Of a stretch of 44,019 nucleotides of DNA, positions 38,698-44,019 are shown piece after piece. Within the stretch, counting starts at the first letter, position 1; the number at the start of each line of letters is the position of its first letter. Under the pieces are notes generated by a model. The model was not told the DNA's origin, searched no databases, and worked only from the letters and a program-made list of their open reading frames with translations. Where the stretch lies: positions 1 through 44,019 of the forward strand of contig JADDPP010000227.1 in assembly GCA_016781845.1 (NCBI GenBank), given 5' to 3'. Both the position numbers and the translations under genes were made by a program. The DNA is from Rubrobacter sp. (GTDB lineage Bacteria > Chloroflexota > Chloroflexia > Thermobaculales > Thermobaculaceae).

Positions 38698-39658
38698 GCG
38701 CTACCCGCTCCAACGACTCGATCGTCTCCGAAGACATGACCACGACTGTGCGCAGGAGGAAGCTGCCAACGAGTACGAGGATCGCGGCCAGGACTCCACT
38801 GTTCCCGCCGAGCATCCGTGGGCGGGCATACAGAACCAGCGGTACGAGGATGCCCAGGACCAGTACACCGATGATGAGCAGTGCGCCCCATCCTGCCAGC
38901 CATGCGGCTGAAACCGAACCGAAGAAAGAGGCGAGCGAGACGATGGCAGCGATCAAGACCAGCAGTTCCAGGCCGAGGACCCAGTCATCGAACCGGGTCA
39001 AGGCATGCAGCGACTCGTGCTCGACCCCCGCGCCTCGGCGGCGCCCAAGCAGGTAGAGCGTTGCGGCGGCGGCCGAGACAGCGGACGCGAGGAAGAGCAG
39101 CCCTAGCAGGTTGATGCCGAAGAGGTTCATGTTCGCCCAAACCGGACGGTTTGTGACGGAGAGAAGCATCCCGGTGTACCCGGCGAGCGCCAGTCCAGTG
39201 AGTGCGCCGAGAATGAGGAAGAGCTTGCTGAGCGGCCCCAGGCCGTAGACTATCTTGTGGAACGGCACGAGGGGACCCCTTTGGGGGCGGTCGCCCGACC
39301 GTACCAGCGCGGCGAGGAATGCCACGAAGGCGAACGCGCCGAAGGCGCTGACTATCCATGTGCCGAAGGATATCGGTGACCACCACTTGAACATCGGGCG
39401 GAACGTCTCCGACTGCACGAGCATATGCCAGAAGCGCTCCTTCCGGCCCAGGTCAAGGATGAGCAGGGGGCCACCGATGGCTATACCTGGCAGGGCGACG
39501 AGGTAGCCGAGCCGGGAGAGGGAGCGGTCGGCGCGGTTGCCGACGAGGTCAAGCATGGCCGCGATGAAGAAGCTGCCGCCCGCGATGCCACCAACGAAGA
39601 AATACACGACGATCAGCCACGTCCAGTGCGCGGGGCTTGTGAAGAGCTCTCTTGGCAT
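38687..39658 (-). CDS. nrfD: NrfD/PsrC-type membrane subunit
   Basis: 323-residue polytopic membrane protein (about eight hydrophobic segments), the quinone-reactive anchor of many exported molybdopterin enzymes. Starts PRELFTSPAHWTWLIVVYFF; GGIAGGSFF and DLGRKERFWHML are typical of NrfD. It replaces the cytochrome b FdnI of E. coli FDH-N, so no haem is expected in this complex. It lies 10 bases after fdhB and should pass electrons from the FdhB clusters into the quinone pool. Confidence 0.92.
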   Translation of the reverse strand: MPRELFTSPAHWTWLIVVYFFVGGIAGGSFFIAAMLDLVGNRADRSLSRLGYLVALPGIAIGGPLLILDLGRKERFWHMLVQSETFRPMFKWWSPISFGTWIVSAFGAFAFVAFLAALVRSGDRPQRGPLVPFHKIVYGLGPLSKLFLILGALTGLALAGYTGMLLSVTNRPVWANMNLFGINLLGLLFLASAVSAAAATLYLLGRRRGAGVEHESLHALTRFDDWVLGLELLVLIAAIVSLASFFGSVSAAWLAGWGALLIIGVLVLGILVPLVLYARPRMLGGNSGVLAAILVLVGSFLLRTVVVMSSETIESLERVAHGG

Positions 39659-39668
39659 GGGGTACTCC

Positions 39669-40484
39669 CTAACTCTCTCTATGGCCTTGTGCAGCGAACC
39701 GGTCCATGCGGCGCTTGCGGAAGTTGAGCAGGCCGAGCAGGCCGACGAGTACCGCGCCGATGCCCGAGCCTATGCCACTGGGCGCCAGGTTGCGCGACGG
39801 CAGCTGAGGGTCCTTGGGCAAGCCGTACACCTCCGGTTTGTCCATGAGCAGGAAGAAGGAGTTGAGCCCACCGACTATCTTGTCGTCCGCGCCGTACAGG
39901 TACGCCTCTGTCTGTCCCTGCTGGTGCAGGTCGCCAACGCGCTTCTGGGCGCGGTCGCGTAACTGAGAGATCGTGCCGAACTGGATGGAGTCGGTGGGAC
40001 ACGCCTTGGAGCACGCGGGTTCCATCCCCACTTTGAGACGGTCGTAGCAGAGCGTACACTTCTGTGCTGTGTGTGAGACAGGGTTGATGCCTATGACGCC
40101 GAACGGGCACGCGGAGATGCACGCACGACAGCCGTTGCACACATCCGACTGGATAACGACGGTGTCAAACTCGGTGCGGACAATCGCGCCCGTTGGGCAC
40201 ACCTCGAGGCAGCCGGCCTGCACGCAGTGCTTGCACACATCGCTCATCAGTAGCCAGCGGCCGTCCGTACGATTGGGATCGCGCGTGTCGAACTGCTCGA
40301 TGAAGCGGACGTGCCGCCAGTGGATGCCGTCGAGCTGGCGCGTGTTGTCGTAGCTCACGCCGCTAATTGTGTTCTGGCCGCCGTTTGTGGCCGGCAACTG
40401 GTTCCACTGCTTGCACGCGATCTCGCACGCCTTGCAGCCGATGCAGACAGTGGTGTCCGTGAAGAATCCCATCGGCTCTGCCAT
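39669..40484 (-). CDS. fdhB: formate dehydrogenase, four-cluster iron-sulfur subunit
   Basis: 271-residue electron-transfer subunit with 16 cysteines for four 4Fe-4S clusters: CIGCKACEIAC near the start, CKHCVQAGCLEVCP, CNGCRACISACPFG and CTLCYDR...ACSKACP. A C-terminal membrane helix (GSGIGAVLVGLLGLL) followed by basic residues anchors it. ATG 40484 shares a base with the fdhA stop (TAATG) and has GGAGA upstream; a longer frame from 40505 is less likely. Connects FdhA to NrfD. Confidence 0.94.
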   Translation of the reverse strand: MAEPMGFFTDTTVCIGCKACEIACKQWNQLPATNGGQNTISGVSYDNTRQLDGIHWRHVRFIEQFDTRDPNRTDGRWLLMSDVCKHCVQAGCLEVCPTGAIVRTEFDTVVIQSDVCNGCRACISACPFGVIGINPVSHTAQKCTLCYDRLKVGMEPACSKACPTDSIQFGTISQLRDRAQKRVGDLHQQGQTEAYLYGADDKIVGGLNSFFLLMDKPEVYGLPKDPQLPSRNLAPSGIGSGIGAVLVGLLGLLNFRKRRMDRFAAQGHRES

Positions 40485-43400
40485 TATTTCTTCTCCACGT
40501 TGCACACGAAGGTCTTGCCCTCGTGGATAGCCACGTTCGGCTCACCGATCAGCGCGACGAGGTCGTTCACGACGGCGCCGGTAACCACCCCCTGGTAGCC
40601 CCACTGCCACGGCATGCCTACGTGGTGGATGCGCTTGCCGTCAATCATGAACGGGCGCATTCGGCCAGTAACGAGCGCCTTCGCCTCAATCGTCCCGCGC
40701 GGGGTGCTGATTCGGACCATCTCGGTGTTTTCGATCTTCTTCTCCTGTGCCAGCTCCGGGCTGATCTCGATGAAGAGCTCGGGCTGCACCTCCGCTAGCC
40801 ACGGCAGCCACCTGGTCATCACGCCGGTGAGGTGGTGCTCGGTCAGCCGGTACGTGCTGATCACGTACGGGTACTTCTCATCACCCACCTGCGCAAGTGC
40901 GTTGTCGTCCCGCTTCCAGTACTTGACGACCGGGCTGATCTGCTGCTTGTACATCGGGTTCTGTACGGGTGACTCCAGCGGCTCGTAGTGAGTCGGCAGC
41001 GGGCCATCCACCAGACCAGTCGGGGTGAAGAGCCAGCCCTTGCCGTCCAGCTTCATGATGAACGGATCAGTACCTGAGTGCGCGTCAAGGCCGATAGCCC
41101 CTTCGGGCGGCTTGTAATCGGGCGGCTTGTTCCGACCGAAGTCGGGCACGTCGTACCCTAGCCATGCTCCCTTCACCGGTTCCCCTGTCGTGGCGTTCGT
41201 CCACGGCTGGCCGGTCTTCGGGTCAGCCGTGGATTCGGGATCCCACCAGATGTACTTCTTGCGCTCGCTCCACGGCTTGCCGGCCGGGTCGGCCGAGGCG
41301 CGGTTGTACAGGATGCGCCGGTTGGCCGGCCAGGAGAACCCCCAGCCGAGGTGGGTCTGCGCCGGGTTGGTGGGCGGGTCGGGCTGCCGGTTGTTGGCGA
41401 GTAGCTTGCCCGGCTCCGGGTACACTCCGGAGTAGATCCAGGAGGCGCACGTAGTGGAGCCGTCGTCCTTCAGCTCGGCGAAACTCTTCAGGTGCTTGGT
41501 GGGGTCCGCCGACTGGTAGCCGTTGATCTCACGGATCATCTTGTGAATGTCCGGCTCGCCTTCGGGGTGTGTGTCCTCGGATGGCTCGGAGCCCTGGTGC
41601 AGCTCCGGGGAGTCGGGACCAAAGTCGAAGTTCCATAGCAGGTTCTTGATGCCCTGGTCACGCGGCAGGGTGCTGTTGGCGTACATCGCCTTTAGCCGCT
41701 TGGCGAGTTGATGCGTGAACCAGGGGTCCGTGCGGCAGTCCCCCGGCGCGTCGGCGGCCTTGTTGTGCCACTGCACCAGGCGCTGCGTGTTCGTGTAAGA
41801 GCCATCCATCTCCGCGACCTGAGCGGATGGGAAGAAGAACACCTCCGTCTTGATGTCCTCAGTCTTGAGATCGCCGTTTTGTACCTCGGGCGACTTGTAC
41901 CAGAACGCAGCCGTCTCGTGCTCGAAGTTGTCCTTGACCACTAGCCAGTCCAGCTTCGCGAGCGCCTTGCGCTGCAGGATGGCGTTTTGACCGCCGACGG
42001 CTGGGTTCTGGCCCATGCAGAACATGCCCTTGACCTGCCCCTCGGCCATTCGGATAAACATCGGCATGTGAGAGTAGTCACCGGCTATCTTCGGGTGCCA
42101 GTCATAGCCGAAGTCGTTCTCCGGGGTCGCAGCGTCGCCGTACATTGACTTGAGGTAACTGACCATGAACTTCGGCATGTTTGCCCAGTAGCTCTTGGCG
42201 AGCGTCTCGGTTGCAAGGTAGTCGCGTAGAGTGTCGTGCTTCTTCGCCTTGGCCGCCGAGGGATGGGGCATGTAACCGTGGATGCTGTGGTACAGCGTCG
42301 GTATGTCCGTGGAGCCCTGGATCGTGGCATGGCCGCGAAGGGCCATGACCCCTCCGCCCGGACGGCCGATGTTGCCGAGCAGGAGTTGGAGGAGGGCGCA
42401 GCAACCGATCATCTGGCATCCGTACGAGTGCTGTGTCCAGCCGACGGCGTACGCGAACGCGCTTGTCCTCTCCCGCCCGGAATTATCGAGGAGCGTGCGC
42501 GCCACCTCGATGAACCTCTCCTGGGGGCAGCCGGTTACCCGCTCCACCATCTCTGGAGTGTAGCGGCTGAAGTGGCGCCTGACGATGTTGATGACGCACC
42601 TGGGGTTCTTTAGCGTCTCATCACGGTTCGGAGCGGGCTTGAGCAGCAGCTTTGGTATGTCGCTGAGGGGAGTGTCCGGCTTCACCTGTGGCTGCTGGTT
42701 GCTCTCCTGGCCGGACTCCACGCTCTGCTCGCCGGACTGCCCGGTGGCCGCCGACCGGCCCTGATCCTGCGCGGGGCCGCCCTCGTACTGCCAGGACTTG
42801 TTGTCGTACTCTCCGACGAATCCATTCATCGGGTCGCCGGTGTATTCCATCAGGCCAGAGAAGACGCCGGACTCCCCATCCTCGGTGTCCTTGAAGTCCT
42901 TGTTGATGATCGTCGCGGCGTTGGTGTACGTCTTCAAGTACGTCTGGAAGAACTCGTCTGTCTGCCAGCGCTTGTCGTTGAGCACGTAGTTGATGATTCC
43001 GCCGAGGAACGCGATGTCCGAGCCGGCGCGGATGGGAGCGTGAATGTTCGCGAGCGCGCTGGTTCGGGTGAAGCGTGGGTCCACGTGGATGATCTTCGCA
43101 CCGTTGAGCTTCGCCTTCATCACCCAGCGGAAACCGACCGGGTGACACTCGGCAAAGTTGGACCCCTCGATGACGATGCAGTCGGCGAACTGCAGGTTCT
43201 GCTGATATGTGGTGGCTGCGCCACGCCCTAGTCGTACCCCCAGACCGGGGACGCTAGCGCTGTGTCATATACGTGCCTGGTTCTCGATGGCGACGACACC
43301 GAGCCCCCGCATCAGCTTCTGCTGGATGTGGTTCCACTCATTGTCCATCGTCGCGCCGCCGAGTGAGAAGATGCCCAGCGTGTGGTTGGCGAGCTTGCCG

Positions 43401-43858
43401 TCCTCGGTCCTCTCTACGAACGTCTCGTCGCGGGTCTTCTTCGTCAGCTCAGCGACGCGGTTCATAGCCCGCTCGAGGTCCCACTGTTCCCATTCTTTCG
43501 CACCGGGCGCTCGGTGGAGCACCTTGGTCGCGCGGTTGGGGTTGACATGCAACTGGAAGATGGCGGAGCCCTTGGGGCAAAGCGTGCCCTGGCTAATCGG
43601 GCTTGCTGGGTCGCCCTCTATATCAATGATCTGGTTCTTGCCATCGGGCCCTTTGACCGTGTACACAAGCGTGCCGCAGCCGACCGCGCAATACGGACAG
43701 ATGCTCGGGTAGGCTTTGGCGCCCTTGACGCGCGCCTCCTCCGCCCGCACCGTCGCAGGTCCTAAATCGGCGCCCGTGCCAATAAGGCCGGCGAGCGCCG
43801 TGCCCGCCGTTGCGCCGCCGAGCCTAAGAAAGTCGCGACGCGAGATACTGGTGCTCAT
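40484..43858 (-). CDS. fdhA: selenocysteine formate dehydrogenase, catalytic subunit
   Basis: One 1124-residue gene read through an in-frame TGA (43267-43265) as Sec198. A Tat signal (SRRDFLRLGG) opens the protein, so it is exported. Cys54, Cys57, Cys61 and Cys94 bind a 4Fe-4S cluster. The segment before the TGA, VVAIENQARI, and after it, HSASVPGLGVRLGRGA then ECHPVGFRWVMKAKLNGAK, match the E. coli FdnG frame around its Sec without any shift. The molybdopterin domains follow, with a Gln/Ser/Gly-rich insertion at about residues 360-395. GGAGGGAG lies six bases before the ATG. Likely reaction: formate to CO2 on the outer face, feeding quinone through FdhB and NrfD. Confidence 0.94.
43224..43267 (-). 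promoter_or_regulatory. bacterial SECIS element
   Basis: Starting at the UGA, 18 bases lead to the loop GGTCT (43246-43242), closed by CCCC/GGGG (extended to six pairs with G-U wobbles); CTAG/CTAG can pair below. E. coli fdhF has the same loop, GGUCU, at the same 18-base distance from its UGA. This should recruit SelB and tRNA-Sec; neither gene is in the window. Confidence 0.88.
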
Positions 43859-44019
43859 GCCTGGTCTCCCTCCAGATCAAAAACCACAGACCATCTCTCC
43901 ACCTGGGCAGACCCCTTCTAGACCGGATAGCCCCGGCCAATCGTATTAGGTTGTAAAAGTGTGCGGATTGTACCGTCGGCAGGACAGGAAAGCAAGCCTT
44001 GTGCCTGGCCTGGGCGCGT

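Noticed and set aside
43124-43267. Frameshift or pseudogene break in fdhA
   Set aside because: No frame change is needed; a single TGA sits at the Sec position and a SECIS-like hairpin follows.

Overview
The window is about 44 kb of GC-rich bacterial DNA with dense, mostly operonic genes. Gene content suggests a member of the Chloroflexota: T-box leaders in a high-GC genome, a Thermus-type homocitrate synthase with homoaconitase (aminoadipate lysine route), an F420/LLM-type oxidoreductase, a Tat-exported NrfD-anchored formate dehydrogenase, and short intergenic palindromes. The phylum is an inference from gene style, not proven by a marker gene. No rRNA, tRNA, CRISPR array, transposase or phage gene was seen.

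Layout. (1) 1-3.5 kb: a three-gene signalling operon (PAS histidine kinase, single-domain response regulator, receiver-PAS-kinase hybrid). (2) 3.75-6.1 kb: two divergent zinc-dependent sugar/alcohol dehydrogenases. (3) 6.3-24.7 kb: a large branched-chain amino acid block, all on the + strand: ilvB-ilvN-ilvC-small ORF-leuA-leuC-leuD-ilvE-gltB-gltD-leuB-cimA. CimA supplies 2-oxobutyrate precursors from pyruvate, LeuCD/LeuB serve both the leucine and citramalate routes, IlvE does the last transamination, and GltBD regenerates the glutamate it consumes. ilvD is not in the window. (4) 24.9-28.2 kb: a separate operon for homocitrate synthase and both homoaconitase subunits, behind its own T-box. (5) 28.2-36.6 kb: mixed housekeeping genes (proline dehydrogenase with ferredoxin, an alpha/beta hydrolase, a serine beta-lactamase-fold protein, an LLM oxidoreductase, an inositol monophosphatase-family protein, a zinc peptidase, a small Cys-rich protein, lgt). 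(6) 36.8-43.9 kb, minus strand: a formate dehydrogenase operon, fdhA-fdhB-nrfD-lipoprotein-fdhE plus two unknown genes.

Most notable points. The ilv operon leader appears to carry two attenuators in series: a leucine T-box (specifier CUC) ending in a terminator, then a short ORF with 16 branched-chain codons out of 17, followed by a second terminator whose 5' arm can pair instead with a copy of its 3' arm at the ORF stop codon. The second T-box has AAA/AAG in its specifier loop, which assigns the downstream leu-like genes to lysine. The formate dehydrogenase catalytic gene is interrupted by one in-frame UGA at the selenocysteine position, followed at the E. coli fdhF spacing by a hairpin with a GGUCU loop; it is one selenoprotein gene, not two ORFs.
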